Assembly (NCBI GenBank): GCA_003584705.1
Contig: AP018536.1
Location: 1,612,001 to 1,676,000, forward strand
Reading direction: 5' to 3'
Origin: Lachnospiraceae bacterium GAM79
Lineage (GTDB): Bacteria > Bacillota > Clostridia > Lachnospirales > Lachnospiraceae
DNA length: 64,000 bases
This document shows positions 8,901 to 17,431 of the stretch, in pieces. Each line of letters starts with the position of its first letter. The stretch's first letter is position 1. The translations under genes were made by a program, and so were the position numbers. The notes below the pieces were generated by a model. That model did no database searches. It was given only the letters and a program-made list of their open reading frames with translations, and had not been told where the DNA came from.

Positions 8901-10572
8901 GACCATGGCGGGAATCACGGAGGTCAACCCCTTGAGCCCCCATTATTATTGCAGCAAATGCCATTATGTGGACTTTGACAGTGATGAGGTTAAGGCCTAT
9001 GCCGGTAAGGCGGGAATCGATATGCCGGACAAGCTGTGCCCGGTGTGCGGAGAAAAGCTCCATAAAGACGGATTTGATATTCCTTTTGAGACGTTCCTGG
9101 GATTTAAGGGAGACAAGGAGCCGGATATCGACCTGAATTTCTCCGGTGAGTACCAGTCCAAGGCTCATAAATATACTGAGGTTATCTTCGGCGCGGGACA
9201 GACCTTCCGTGCCGGAACCATTGCAACCCTGGCGGATAAGACGGCCTTCGGTTACGTGAAGAATTATTTTGAAGAACGTGGCATTCACAAGCGGACCAGT
9301 GAGATTGACCGTATTGCTTCCGGATGTACCGGAGTACGACGCAGTACCGGTCAGCATCCCGGCGGAATCGTCGTACTGCCCTTAGGACAGGATATCAACT
9401 CCTTCACCCCGGTGCAGCATCCCGCCAACGATATGACCACGGATACCATAACCACACACTTTGATTACCATTCCATTGACCATAACCTGTTGAAGCTGGA
9501 TATTCTGGGACACGATGATCCTACCATGATCCGTATGCTTCAGGACCTGACAGGGAGAGATCCTCTGACGATTCCCTTAGACGGACAGGATGTCATGAGT
9601 CTGTTCCAGAATACGGATGCACTGGGCATTACTCCGGAGCAGATCGGCGGAACAAAGCTGGGGGCATTGGGTATCCCGGAGTTTGGTACCGATTTCGCCA
9701 TGCAGATGGTTATCGATGCCAAGCCCAAGGCATTTTCCGATCTGGTGCGTATTTCCGGCCTGTCCCACGGTACCAACGTATGGCTGGGAAATGCACAGGA
9801 TCTGATCATGAGCGGCGTGGCAACGATTTCCACCGCCATCTGTACCCGTGACGATATCATGCTGTATCTGATCCAGATGGGTGTGGAATCGGAGAAGTCC
9901 TTCAAGATCATGGAGGCCGTGCGTAAAGGCATGGTGGCGAAGGGCAGATGCGCCATGTGGGAAGAGTGGAAAGAAGACATGCTGGCCCACAATGTACCCC
10001 AGTGGTATATTGAATCCTGTCAGAAGATCGAGTACATGTTCCCGAAGGCCCATGCGGCGGCATACGTTATGATGGCATGGCGTATTGCATATTGTAAGAT
10101 CCATTATCCGTTAGCCTATTACGGAGCGTTTTTCAGTATTCGTGCCAAGGCATTTTCTTATGAAATTATGTGTCAGGGACAGAAGCATTTAGAGAGCGTT
10201 ATGGTGGATTACAAAAAGCGACAGGATACGCTTTCCAATAAGGAGAAGGATGCCATGGGTGATATGCGTATCGTGCAGGAAATGTATGCACGAGGCTTTG
10301 AATTCGAACCAATTGATATCTTTAGAGCCCAGTCCAGATCCTTCCAGATCGTGGATGGCAAATTAATGCCTTCCTTAAACAGTATCGACGGACTGGGAGA
10401 GAAGGCGGCGGATGCCATCGTGGAAGCGGCAAAAGACGGCCCCTTCCTGTCTAAAGATGATTTCCGCCAGAGAACCAAAGTCTCCAAGACCATCATCGAC
10501 CTGATGGATTCCCTGGGATTATTGGGAGACCTCCCGGAGTCCAATCAGATCAGTATATTTGACCTGGTGTAA
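5971..10572 (+). CDS. polC: DNA polymerase III alpha subunit, Gram-positive PolC type
   Basis: This is the replicative polymerase of low-GC Gram-positives with built-in proofreading. The 1533-residue product shows an N-terminal region, a low-complexity linker with repeated GEFK-like units (about residues 200-270), an OB fold, a PHP domain (VELHCHTKMSDMDGVSE; AITDHGVVQSF), an inserted DnaQ-like 3'-5' exonuclease (VVFDIETTGFSPVNNRIIEIG), palm motifs GSRGSVGSSFVATMAG and the catalytic EPDIDLNFSGEYQ, and a Cys4 zinc site (CSKCHYVDF, CPVCGEKL). The PHP-exonuclease-polymerase order is diagnostic for PolC. Large antisense frames inside it are shadows. Confidence 0.99.
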   Translation: MSKPFFEVFPSLQLNTDIRDLMGQTEVERVSATKRRDFLRVYLKSTRLIQKADIWTTEQEIKKQLFPQANLTVKIYEKFELSSQYNPEKLMDIYKESILEEFREYSHIQYNALKTAKIEYPSENEMLLTLEDTVLNHSMEGEILQILEKILVERCGFSVKIHTVYVEKETGRFQEEEEAKIRLKVDAIYSRTKGRREEGEQTASAEGSGQSTAQDPETGKAAETAQKPKTENAGGVTKSFQGGSRGEFKRGEFKKGEFRKSGNFEKGALKRSDNPDVIYGRDFEEEAMKIEELIGEMGEVVIRGKVLSVDTRDIKNEKTIIIFNISDFTDTMTIKMFVRTEQVKEVTGDIKPGAFLKVKGICMMDKFDHELAIGSIAGIKKIPDFTNTRMDTSARKRVELHCHTKMSDMDGVSEAKDIVKRAYKWGHRAIAITDHGVVQSFTDANHVWDDLWKAEKGKRKEAGDENPDKQDFFKIIYGVEAYLVDDLKEIVTNDKGQSLHEDYVVFDIETTGFSPVNNRIIEIGAVKVSGGEIVDRFSTFVNPDVPIPFEIEKLTSIRDEDVMDSPQIDVILPQFLQFCEGCIMVAHNASFDMSFIMENCRRLGYPQEFTYVDTVGISRVLLKNQSKHTLDAVAKTLGISLENHHRAVDDAECTAHIFVKFIKMLEEQDIHNLTEVNALGASSVDAVKKMPSYHAIILAKNDLGRINLYRLVSQSHLTYFNKHPRIPKSLVMKYREGLILGSACEAGELYRALLDGQSDAQIARLVKFYDYLEIQPCGNNKFMIASERVRNVNSIEDIQNINRKIVSLGEQFHKPVVATCDVHFLDPEDEVYRRIIMAGRGFDDADDQAPLYLHTTEEMLEEFSYLGSDKAEEIVITNTNMIADMIETIAPVRPDKCPPVIPDSDKTLTEICYNRAHEIYGPDLPQIVEARLEKELNSIIKNGFAVMYIIAQKLVWKSVEDGYLVGSRGSVGSSFVATMAGITEVNPLSPHYYCSKCHYVDFDSDEVKAYAGKAGIDMPDKLCPVCGEKLHKDGFDIPFETFLGFKGDKEPDIDLNFSGEYQSKAHKYTEVIFGAGQTFRAGTIATLADKTAFGYVKNYFEERGIHKRTSEIDRIASGCTGVRRSTGQHPGGIVVLPLGQDINSFTPVQHPANDMTTDTITTHFDYHSIDHNLLKLDILGHDDPTMIRMLQDLTGRDPLTIPLDGQDVMSLFQNTDALGITPEQIGGTKLGALGIPEFGTDFAMQMVIDAKPKAFSDLVRISGLSHGTNVWLGNAQDLIMSGVATISTAICTRDDIMLYLIQMGVESEKSFKIMEAVRKGMVAKGRCAMWEEWKEDMLAHNVPQWYIESCQKIEYMFPKAHAAAYVMMAWRIAYCKIHYPLAYYGAFFSIRAKAFSYEIMCQGQKHLESVMVDYKKRQDTLSNKEKDAMGDMRIVQEMYARGFEFEPIDIFRAQSRSFQIVDGKLMPSLNSIDGLGEKAADAIVEAAKDGPFLSKDDFRQRTKVSKTIIDLMDSLGLLGDLPESNQISIFDLV

Positions 10573-10800
10573 CAGCTCAGCCATGGGACAGCCGAAACGG
10601 GGGCGTGGGTGCTTGCACACAAAGCACCGTTTTGGCTAGCCCATGAGCGGAGCGCCCAATCCATGAAGCAAAAGATGAGCCGCGCAAGCGGCGTCGACTG
10701 CGTAGCAGCCGCTTTTGCGAATGACCGTGGGCTGAGCTGTAGTCCGACCAGCCGCTTTTATGAATTGGCCGTGGGCTGAGCTGGTCTAAAAATTTTTAAA
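10573..10800. repeat. GC-rich multi-hairpin intergenic region after polC
   Basis: About 230 nt of nested inverted repeats and no gene. CAGCTCAGCC, starting just after the polC stop, pairs with GGCTGAGCTG near 10732, and a second copy of the closing arm occurs near 10774. Inside are a hairpin from AGCCGAAACGG to CCGTTTTGGCT with an inner GTGCTT/AAGCAC stem, and one closed by GCAAAAG/CTTTTGC. It could act as a terminator, a small structured RNA, or a dispersed palindromic repeat. The function is not known to me. Confidence 0.5.
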
Positions 10801-10809
10801 AAAAAGTGC

Positions 10810-10838
10810 TTGCATTTTTTCGACAACTCGATTATACT
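10810..10838 (+). promoter_or_regulatory. Predicted promoter of first tRNA-Glu
   Basis: -35 TTGCAT (10810-10815), 17-bp spacer, -10 TATACT (10833-10838), ending 19 nt before the tRNA 5' end. Confidence 0.8.
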
Positions 10839-10857
10839 ATGCAAGTACTGTTTTTGT

Positions 10858-10929
10858 GGCTGATTGGTCAAGCGGTTAAGACGTCGCCCTCTCACGGCGA
10901 AAACAGGGGTTCGATTCCCCTATCAGCTG
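10858..10929 (+). tRNA. tRNA-Glu (anticodon CTC), copy 1
   Basis: The 72-nt sequence folds into a cloverleaf: acceptor stem GGCTGAT/ATCAGCT (first pair G-U), D arm GTC/GAC, anticodon stem TCGCC/GGCGA around loop CTCTCAC (anticodon CTC, reads GAG), and T arm AGGGG-TTCGATT-CCCCT. The discriminator is G, and the 3' CCA is not encoded. An identical copy follows 88 nt later with its own promoter. Confidence 0.95.
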
Positions 10930-10964
10930 CTCTTTGAAAATTGTAGAAATTTTTCAAAAAATAC

Positions 10965-10993
10965 TTGCAATTTTCAAAAGAATGTATTATACT
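10965..10993 (+). promoter_or_regulatory. Predicted promoter of second tRNA-Glu
   Basis: -35 TTGCAA (10965-10970), 17-bp spacer, -10 TATACT (10988-10993). The geometry is identical to that of the first copy although the flanking sequence differs. Confidence 0.8.
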
Positions 10994-11017
10994 GAACAAG
11001 GTTCGTAAGTAACCTAT

Positions 11018-11089
11018 GGCTGATTGGTCAAGCGGTTAAGACGTCGCCCTCTCACGGCGAAAACAGGGGTTCGATTCCCCTATCAGCTG
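11018..11089 (+). tRNA. tRNA-Glu (anticodon CTC), copy 2
   Basis: Identical over all 72 nt to the gene at 10858-10929, with the same cloverleaf, anticodon CTC, and no encoded CCA. Tandem duplication is the simplest explanation, but each copy keeps a separate consensus promoter. Confidence 0.95.
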
Positions 11090-11320
11090 CTTATTCTTTA
11101 ATAGAATAGCCCAACCCTGAAAAGTGTCGGAAAGCATAGAAAATTGCTTTTTGGCTCTTTTTTTATACTGTCTGGGGCTGGGCAAATGAAAAATCTTCTT
11201 GCCATTCCCATTTTTTTGTTGTATAGTGGTTCACGATTACTCAAAGCAGGGGAAAATGCGGCAAAGAGGCGGGAACCGGATGCCGTAGGTCCGTAGACAG
11301 ACGGATAGATGGGAGTGCAT

Positions 11321-13396
11321 ATGGCAAAATATTTAGTAATTGTAGAGTCACCGGCCAAGGTGAAGACAATCAAAAAGTTTTTGGGAGCAAATTATGAAGT
11401 TATGGCCAGCCAGGGGCATGTGAGGGACCTGCCCAAGAGTCAGCTGGGATTTGATCCGGAACATGATTATGAACCGAAATATATTACCATCCGCGGAAAG
11501 GGAGACCTTCTTGCTTCTTTGCGCAAAGAAGTAAAAAAGGCAGATAAGATTTATCTCGCAACCGACCCGGACCGTGAAGGAGAAGCTATTTCCTGGCATC
11601 TGTATTATGCCTTGAAACTGGAAAACAAAAAAGTATATCGTATTACCTTCAATGAGATCACCAAGAATGCGGTAAAGGAATCTCTGAAAAACGCCAGAGA
11701 GATCGATATGAATCTGGTGGATGCCCAGCAGGCAAGACGTATGCTGGACCGTATGGTGGGCTATCGGATCTCCCCACTTCTGTGGGCAAAGATCAAGAGA
11801 GGCTTAAGCGCCGGCCGTGTACAGTCTGTGGCACTCCGTATCATCTGTGACAGAGAGGACGAGATCAACGCATTTATTCCGGAAGAGTATTGGTCTCTGG
11901 ATGTGAATCTGAAAGTAAAAGGCGAGAAGAAGCCTATTTGTGCAAAATATTACGGTACCACCGAAAAAAAACAGGGAATTACCAGCAAGGAACAGGCAGA
12001 CAGCATTATGGATTCCCTGAATGGCGCAAAATTCGAAGTAAAAGAAGTGCGTCACGGCGAACGTGTGAAAAAAGCGCCGCTTCCCTTTACGACTTCCACA
12101 TTGCAGCAGGAAGCCAGCAAGGTATTAAATTTCTCTACCCAGAAGACTATGCGTCTGGCACAGCAGTTATATGAAGGTGTGGATATCAAGGGAGAGGGCA
12201 CTGTTGGTCTGATCACCTACCTGCGTACCGATTCTACCCGTGTATCCGAAGAGGCGGAGACACAGGCAGCGGAATTTATTGATGTTCATTACGGTGAAAA
12301 ATACAAGACCGCTGCAGCAACGGAGAAGAAGAACAGCCAGAAGATTCAGGATGCCCACGAAGCTATCCGTCCCACGGATCTGAACCGGATGCCTATTGCT
12401 ATCAAGGAGCAGCTTCCCAGGGATCTGTTCCGTCTGTATCAGCTGATTTGGAAACGATTTGTGGCAAGCCGCATGAGTGCTGCACAGTATGATACCACTT
12501 CTGTGAAGATTCAGGCAAAGGACCAGATTTTTACTCTGGCAGCTTCCAGAATGCGTTTCGATGGATTCATGAGTGTCTACACCCAGGAAGATGATAAGGA
12601 AGAAGAAAATGTGCTCGGCGGTAATCTGGACGAGAACAGCGTGCTGGAATTCCAGAGCTTTGATCCGAAACAGCATTTTACCCAGCCCCCTGCACATTAC
12701 ACCGAAGCCAGTCTGGTGCGTGCCATGGAAGAACTGGGCATCGGACGTCCCAGTACCTATGCGCCTACCATTACCACCATCCTTGCCAGGAGATATATTG
12801 CCAAGGAGAACCGCAATCTCTACGTTACGGAACTGGGGGAAGTGGTCAACAATATGATGAAGGAAGCATTCCCCTCCATCGTGGATGTGAATTTCACGGC
12901 CAACATGGAGGCTCTGTTGGATGGTGTGGAAGAAGGCACGGTAAAATGGAAGACCATCGTGTCCAATTTCTATCCTGATCTGGATGAAGCAGTAAAAAAA
13001 GCGGAGAAGGACCTGGCAGAGGTGACCATTGCGGACGAGGAATCCGATGAGGTCTGTGAACTGTGCGGCAGACGAATGGTGATCAAATACGGACCCCACG
13101 GCAGATTCCTGGCATGTCCTGGATTCCCGGAATGCCGTAATACCAAGCCTTATTTTGAAAAGATCGGTGTAGCCTGCCCCAAGTGCGGCAAGGATATTGT
13201 CATGAAAAAGACCAAAAAAGGCAGAAAATATTATGGCTGTATCGATAATCCGGAGTGTGATTTCATGGTATGGCAGAAGCCTTCGGGAGAGAAGTGTCCC
13301 CGCTGTGGCAAGTTGCTGCTGGAAAAAGGCAACAAACTGGTCTGCATGGACGAACAGTGCGGCTATGTGAAAAATAAACCGACGGAAGAGAAGTAG
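11321..13396 (+). CDS. topA: DNA topoisomerase I (type IA)
   Basis: TopA relaxes negative supercoils by single-strand passage. The 691-residue protein opens with the Toprim motif LVIVESPAKVKTIKKFLG and has the Toprim acidic motif DPDREGEAISWHL. The catalytic tyrosine is in TYLRTDSTRVS (about residue 300). Three C-terminal Cys4 zinc ribbons start at CELCGRRM, CPKCGKDI and CPRCGKLL. An upstream in-frame ATG at 11309 exists, but the GGGAG at 11311-11315 is correctly spaced for the ATG at 11321. It occupies the dprA-topA-...-codY neighbourhood also known from B. subtilis. Confidence 0.97.
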   Translation: MAKYLVIVESPAKVKTIKKFLGANYEVMASQGHVRDLPKSQLGFDPEHDYEPKYITIRGKGDLLASLRKEVKKADKIYLATDPDREGEAISWHLYYALKLENKKVYRITFNEITKNAVKESLKNAREIDMNLVDAQQARRMLDRMVGYRISPLLWAKIKRGLSAGRVQSVALRIICDREDEINAFIPEEYWSLDVNLKVKGEKKPICAKYYGTTEKKQGITSKEQADSIMDSLNGAKFEVKEVRHGERVKKAPLPFTTSTLQQEASKVLNFSTQKTMRLAQQLYEGVDIKGEGTVGLITYLRTDSTRVSEEAETQAAEFIDVHYGEKYKTAAATEKKNSQKIQDAHEAIRPTDLNRMPIAIKEQLPRDLFRLYQLIWKRFVASRMSAAQYDTTSVKIQAKDQIFTLAASRMRFDGFMSVYTQEDDKEEENVLGGNLDENSVLEFQSFDPKQHFTQPPAHYTEASLVRAMEELGIGRPSTYAPTITTILARRYIAKENRNLYVTELGEVVNNMMKEAFPSIVDVNFTANMEALLDGVEEGTVKWKTIVSNFYPDLDEAVKKAEKDLAEVTIADEESDEVCELCGRRMVIKYGPHGRFLACPGFPECRNTKPYFEKIGVACPKCGKDIVMKKTKKGRKYYGCIDNPECDFMVWQKPSGEKCPRCGKLLLEKGNKLVCMDEQCGYVKNKPTEEK

Positions 13397-13412
13397 TTTT
13401 ATATACTGTCAG

Positions 13413-13470
13413 AATTTTCTCATAAATTAACGCTATTTTCATTGTAATCTGAAATTGCATGTGCTACAAT
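13413..13470 (+). promoter_or_regulatory. codY promoter with a candidate CodY box
   Basis: -35 TTGTAA (13442-13447), 17-bp spacer, -10 TACAAT (13465-13470). Positions 13413-13427 match the CodY consensus AATTTTCWGAAAATT at 12 of 15 positions. A weaker partial match overlaps the -35. Autoregulation by CodY is therefore plausible but is inference. Confidence 0.6.
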
Positions 13471-13519
13471 GTGCATAACATCTGGTAGTTTCTTAGTATG
13501 TGTAGACGGAGGGAAATAG

Positions 13520-14308
13520 ATGAGTAGCGTACAACTGTTGGACAAAACACGTAAAATCGGGAAATTATTACACAACAATAACTCCAGCAAAGTGGTATTC
13601 AGCGATATCTGTAAGGTGATGCGGGAAATTCTGAATTCCAATGTACTGGTGATCAGCCGGAAAGGAAAGGTCCTCGGCGTAGGAAAATCCGATGGAATTG
13701 AGCCGATCACAGAACTGCTGGATGACAATATCGGTGGATTTATTGATCCGATGTTAAACGAGAGACTGTTGGGCGTATTATCCACGAAAGAGAACGTCAA
13801 CCTGGAGACTCTTGGCTTTGAAAATACCGATACGAGAAAATTTCAGGCGATCATCACTCCGATCGAGATTGCCGGAGAGCGTTTGGGAACCCTCTTCATT
13901 TACAAATGCAATGAACAGTATGATATTGATGATATTATCCTTTGCGAATATGGTACCACAGTGGTGGGACTGGAAATGTTGCGGGCTGTGAATGAAGAGA
14001 GTGCGGAGGAGAGCCGTAAGGTGGCTGTCGTAAAATCTGCAGTCAGCACTCTTTCTTTCTCAGAGATGGAAGCCATCACCCATATTTTCGACGAACTGAA
14101 CGGCATGGAGGGAATCCTGGTGGCCAGCAAGATCGCCGACAGAGTCGGTATCACCAGATCTGTGATCGTCAATGCCCTGCGGAAGTTCGAAAGTGCCGGT
14201 GTGATTGAATCCCGTTCCTCCGGTATGAAAGGAACCTATATTAAAGTTTTGAATGATGCCGTATTCGATGAGATCGAGGAACTGAAGCGTCAGAACGGCA
14301 GAAATTAA
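13520..14308 (+). CDS. codY: GTP/branched-chain amino acid-sensing repressor CodY
   Basis: CodY is a dimeric global repressor that senses GTP and branched-chain amino acids and controls metabolism and motility in Firmicutes. The 262-residue length is standard. An N-terminal GAF-type effector domain (about residues 1-155) is followed by a winged helix whose recognition segment ASKIADRVGITRSVIVNALR is the family hallmark. A GGAGGG site precedes the ATG. It is followed by a terminator and then flgB, the same adjacency as in B. subtilis, where CodY represses the fla/che promoter. Confidence 0.97.
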   Translation: MSSVQLLDKTRKIGKLLHNNNSSKVVFSDICKVMREILNSNVLVISRKGKVLGVGKSDGIEPITELLDDNIGGFIDPMLNERLLGVLSTKENVNLETLGFENTDTRKFQAIITPIEIAGERLGTLFIYKCNEQYDIDDIILCEYGTTVVGLEMLRAVNEESAEESRKVAVVKSAVSTLSFSEMEAITHIFDELNGMEGILVASKIADRVGITRSVIVNALRKFESAGVIESRSSGMKGTYIKVLNDAVFDEIEELKRQNGRN

Positions 14309-14355
14309 ATGAAAAATGTAAGAATTTGCAAGAATAAGAAAAATTTAGGAAGAAG

Positions 14356-14384
14356 AGACTATTGCGAAAAATAGTCTTTTTTCT
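14356..14384 (+). terminator. Rho-independent terminator after codY
   Basis: Stem AGACTATT (14356-14363) and AATAGTCT (14370-14377) with loop GCGAAA, followed by a run of T. It separates codY from the flagellar operon. Confidence 0.85.
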
Positions 14385-14416
14385 TTATATTTATTCTGTG
14401 TGAGTTTATTTTACTA

Positions 14417-14444
14417 TTGTGTTTTTGTCGAAATACTTTATAAT
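14417..14444 (+). promoter_or_regulatory. Predicted sigma-A promoter of the fla/che operon
   Basis: A consensus -10 TATAAT (14439-14444) with a weak -35 TTGTGT (14417-14422) and a 16-bp spacer, about 75 nt upstream of flgB. No convincing sigma-28 element was seen here. The long leader leaves room for regulation. Confidence 0.6.
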
Positions 14445-14517
14445 AAAATAAAATGGGTATATGGTAGAAAGCGGTTTTTGGGTGCTCTTGTCAGAAGACC
14501 GCGGAATGTGAGGTAAT

Positions 14518-14907
14518 ATGATACAGACAAACGCATTTGATTATATCAATGTTCTGGACCGGGCAGCGGACGCAGCCTGGCAGCGGAACGAAGCCATTTC
14601 CAATAATATCGCCAATGTGGATACTCCGGGCTACAAGAGGCAGGATGTGGCTTTCGAATCGGTATTGCAGCAGGCTCTTGGCAATAACAGATATGAGTCC
14701 ATGGATGATAAGGTGGCCAATGTGGATCTGAGCCGACTGCGGGGCAGGGCTTACTTGGACTATGCCAATTATTCCTATCGCCTGGATGGCAATAACGTGG
14801 ATATTGAAAATGAAAATGTAATGCTGGCGGAGAACCAGCTGAAATACCAGGGACTGATCAGCAGCATTAATCAGGAATTTACTAATTTAAAGACAGTGAT
14901 GAAGTGA
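14518..14907 (+). CDS. flgB: Flagellar basal-body rod protein FlgB
   Basis: FlgB is a proximal rod subunit exported by the flagellar type III system. The 129-residue product has the rod-protein N-terminal motif NNIANVDTPGYKRQDVAFE and a C-terminal coiled-coil helix (LAENQLKYQGLISSINQEF) that packs in the rod. Length is normal. It is the first gene of the operon, with GTGAGGT as ribosome binding site, and flgC follows after 11 nt. Confidence 0.97.
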   Translation: MIQTNAFDYINVLDRAADAAWQRNEAISNNIANVDTPGYKRQDVAFESVLQQALGNNRYESMDDKVANVDLSRLRGRAYLDYANYSYRLDGNNVDIENENVMLAENQLKYQGLISSINQEFTNLKTVMK

Positions 14908-14918
14908 GGAATTAGCGT

Positions 14919-15362
14919 ATGAGTATGTTTTCAGCATTTGATGTTACGGCATCGGGACTTACCGCCCAGAGACTGCGTATGGACGTGATCTCCGAAAACG
15001 TTGCCAATGCCAATACTACAAGAACCGAGGATGGTACCCCTTACCGCCGTAAGATCGTTACCTTTCAGCAGAAGGGGCAGCAGCAGACTTTCAGTCAGGT
15101 GCTGCACAACGTGAGCAGTAGCTATACCGGCAGCGGCGTGAAGGTAAGCCAGATCTTTGAAGATACTACTACGGAGATGAATATGGTATACGATCCTTCC
15201 CATCCCGATGCGGATGAGAACGGCTATGTGACATATCCGAATGTAAATATTGTTCAGGAAATGACGGATCTGATCGATGCCAGCAGATCCTATGAAGCCA
15301 ATTCCACGGCATTTGGCGCCAGCAAGTCCATGGCATTAAAAGGACTGGAGATCGGTCAGTAA
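14919..15362 (+). CDS. flgC: Flagellar basal-body rod protein FlgC
   Basis: FlgC is a rod subunit of 147 residues, typical length. The N-terminal motif is LTAQRLRMDVISENVANANT. The conserved YPNVNIVQEMTDLIDASRSYEAN and the C-terminal D0 helix are present. Preceded by GAGGAAT. It lies between flgB and fliE, the standard order. Confidence 0.97.
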   Translation: MSMFSAFDVTASGLTAQRLRMDVISENVANANTTRTEDGTPYRRKIVTFQQKGQQQTFSQVLHNVSSSYTGSGVKVSQIFEDTTTEMNMVYDPSHPDADENGYVTYPNVNIVQEMTDLIDASRSYEANSTAFGASKSMALKGLEIGQ

Positions 15363-15436
15363 GCTGACGGGTCTTTATTACCGGGCTCCGGATAGCGGCG
15401 CCGGAATATATGTGAGGAAGGACATGGTTTATTAAA

Positions 15437-15772
15437 ATGGATATTTCAGCAATTACAGCTTTGAACAGTGTAAACGGTACTGCCACAGTATCTCCCGCTT
15501 CCCTGACCGGAATGCTGGCGGAGAAGGAGAAAAAGGCAGAAGGCACTATGTTCGAAACTTTTCTGAATACAGCAATCGACAATGTGAAGATCACCAACAG
15601 TTATCTCTCGGATGCCGAGAATGAGAAGATACGATTTGCATTGGGTGAGACCGACAACACCCACGACCTTACTATTGCTATGGAGAAGGCTTCGACTGCA
15701 TTGCAGTATACCGTAGCCATCCGCGATAAGGTGATGGAAGCATACAAGGAACTGATGCAGATCCAGATCTAA
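15437..15772 (+). CDS. fliE: Flagellar hook-basal body complex protein FliE
   Basis: FliE is the adaptor between the MS ring and the rod. The 111-residue protein carries the FliE signature toward its end (NTHDLTIAMEKASTALQYTVAIRDKVMEAYKELMQIQI, quoted here only by its ends: NTHDL and MEAYKEL). The ATG at 15437 is about 14 nt downstream of a GAGGAAGG site, slightly long spacing. The 74-nt gap before it is the widest in this part of the operon. Confidence 0.95.
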   Translation: MDISAITALNSVNGTATVSPASLTGMLAEKEKKAEGTMFETFLNTAIDNVKITNSYLSDAENEKIRFALGETDNTHDLTIAMEKASTALQYTVAIRDKVMEAYKELMQIQI

Positions 15773-15812
15773 AGAAGTATTTTTATTCTTGACGTAAGAG
15801 GAGAGAGCTGCA

Positions 15813-17417
15813 ATGGCAGACAAATTAAAAGAAATACCTGCAAAAATACTGGAATGGTGGAACAAATTCACCACCAGGCAGAAGAGCATCATCGTTGGAG
15901 CGGCGGCGGTTGTGATATTTGCATTTGCAATCATCATGTACGTTATGAGTAAGCCCCAGTATGTACGGCTGATCACCTGTGAGACAACATCACAGGCTTC
16001 GGAGATCATAGATACTCTGGACAGTGCGGGAATTGCACATAAAGAATCCAATGACGGACTGAAGATCGATGTAGAGAGCAGCCAACAGAGTGCGGCAAAC
16101 TTGGCACTGGGTTCCGCAGGATATGTACCGGATGCGTTAGATTTGAATGATTATCTGGGCGGTAGTATGTCTACGACCGCCACTGACAAAGAGAGACTTT
16201 ACAATTCCTATCTGGAAAAATACATAACACAGACGATAGAAGCACAGAGCGCAGTAAAATCCGCCAAGGTACATCTGAGTTTTCCGAAAGATAACGGAAC
16301 TCTGGCAGCACAGAAGGAAGAGGCGTCTGCCTTCATCCAACTGGAACTGGACGGCACCTTTACCTCCGCCAATGCTGCGGCACTGGCAAAATGTGTGGCT
16401 ACCTGGCTGCGCAACGATACTACGGCGAATATCACTATTATGGATACAGATTCCAACCTGCTGTTTGCAGGTGGAGATGATTATTCTACCGCAGGAATTG
16501 CTAATTCTATGCAGGAGCTGCAGAATCAGGCGGAATCCATGATCGCCAATCAGGTCAAGAAGGTACTGCTGGGAACAAAACAGTATAATGATGCGGCCGT
16601 TACCAGCCACCTGAGCATGGATTTCTCTGATTATAAGGAGACCGTAAAAGAGTATTATGCAAACTCCGGCAGAGATGAAGGTATGCTTTCCCATGAGGAG
16701 ACTTATGAGAGCGAGAATACCAATGACGGCGGCGGTGTACCGGGGACAACTTCCAACGGGGAGAGCGGAAATACTACCTATGTATCTCCGGACAGCAGCA
16801 ACAGTTCTTCCTCTACTTCCGAAACCAGCCGGGATTATCTGCCGAATGAGTCTATTAAGGATACTGTGACACCGGCAGGAGGAATCAACTACACTAATTC
16901 CTCCATATCTATTGCAGCAATTACTTATAAAGAAATTCATTATGAGGATGTAAAACGACAGGGGCTTCTGGATGGCACTACCTGGGATGAATACAAATCC
17001 CAGAACAGCGCAGATACCAAGATGACAGTTGATCAGGATATGTACAGCCTGGTAGCCAATGCCACCGGTATCAATGAGAGTAATATTACGATTATTGCTT
17101 ACGAAAGTCCTATTTTTTACGATAAGGAAAGCAGCCCGGTTACGGCACAGAATGTGTTGAGCGTGCTTATGCTGCTGTTGATCCTGGGACTGTTGGCATT
17201 TGTGATATTGCACAGTATGCGTACCAGACAGGCGGTACAGCAGGAGGAAGAGGTATCTGTGGAGAATATGCTGCAGTCTACCCCTGAAGCAGAGCTGGAA
17301 GATATTGATGTGGAATCTAAGTCTGAGACACGTAAGATGATTGAAAAATTCGTAGATGAGAATCCGGAATCCGCAGCGGCATTGTTGCGTAACTGGCTGA
17401 ACGAGGACTGGAACTAA
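15813..17417 (+). CDS. fliF: Flagellar MS-ring protein FliF
   Basis: FliF forms the membrane MS ring on which the flagellum is built. The 534-residue protein has two membrane segments, near residues 26-46 and 448-470. Between them are ring-building motifs (YVRLITCETTSQASEIIDTL; SAVKSAKVHLSFP) and a Ser/Thr/Gly-rich periplasm-facing linker (about residues 300-345). The acidic C-terminal tail that binds FliG is present (ESAAALLRNWLNEDW). Preceded by AGAGGAGAG. Length and order are standard. Confidence 0.97.
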   Translation: MADKLKEIPAKILEWWNKFTTRQKSIIVGAAAVVIFAFAIIMYVMSKPQYVRLITCETTSQASEIIDTLDSAGIAHKESNDGLKIDVESSQQSAANLALGSAGYVPDALDLNDYLGGSMSTTATDKERLYNSYLEKYITQTIEAQSAVKSAKVHLSFPKDNGTLAAQKEEASAFIQLELDGTFTSANAAALAKCVATWLRNDTTANITIMDTDSNLLFAGGDDYSTAGIANSMQELQNQAESMIANQVKKVLLGTKQYNDAAVTSHLSMDFSDYKETVKEYYANSGRDEGMLSHEETYESENTNDGGGVPGTTSNGESGNTTYVSPDSSNSSSSTSETSRDYLPNESIKDTVTPAGGINYTNSSISIAAITYKEIHYEDVKRQGLLDGTTWDEYKSQNSADTKMTVDQDMYSLVANATGINESNITIIAYESPIFYDKESSPVTAQNVLSVLMLLLILGLLAFVILHSMRTRQAVQQEEEVSVENMLQSTPEAELEDIDVESKSETRKMIEKFVDENPESAAALLRNWLNEDWN

Positions 17418-17431
17418 GAAACGGAGTAACT

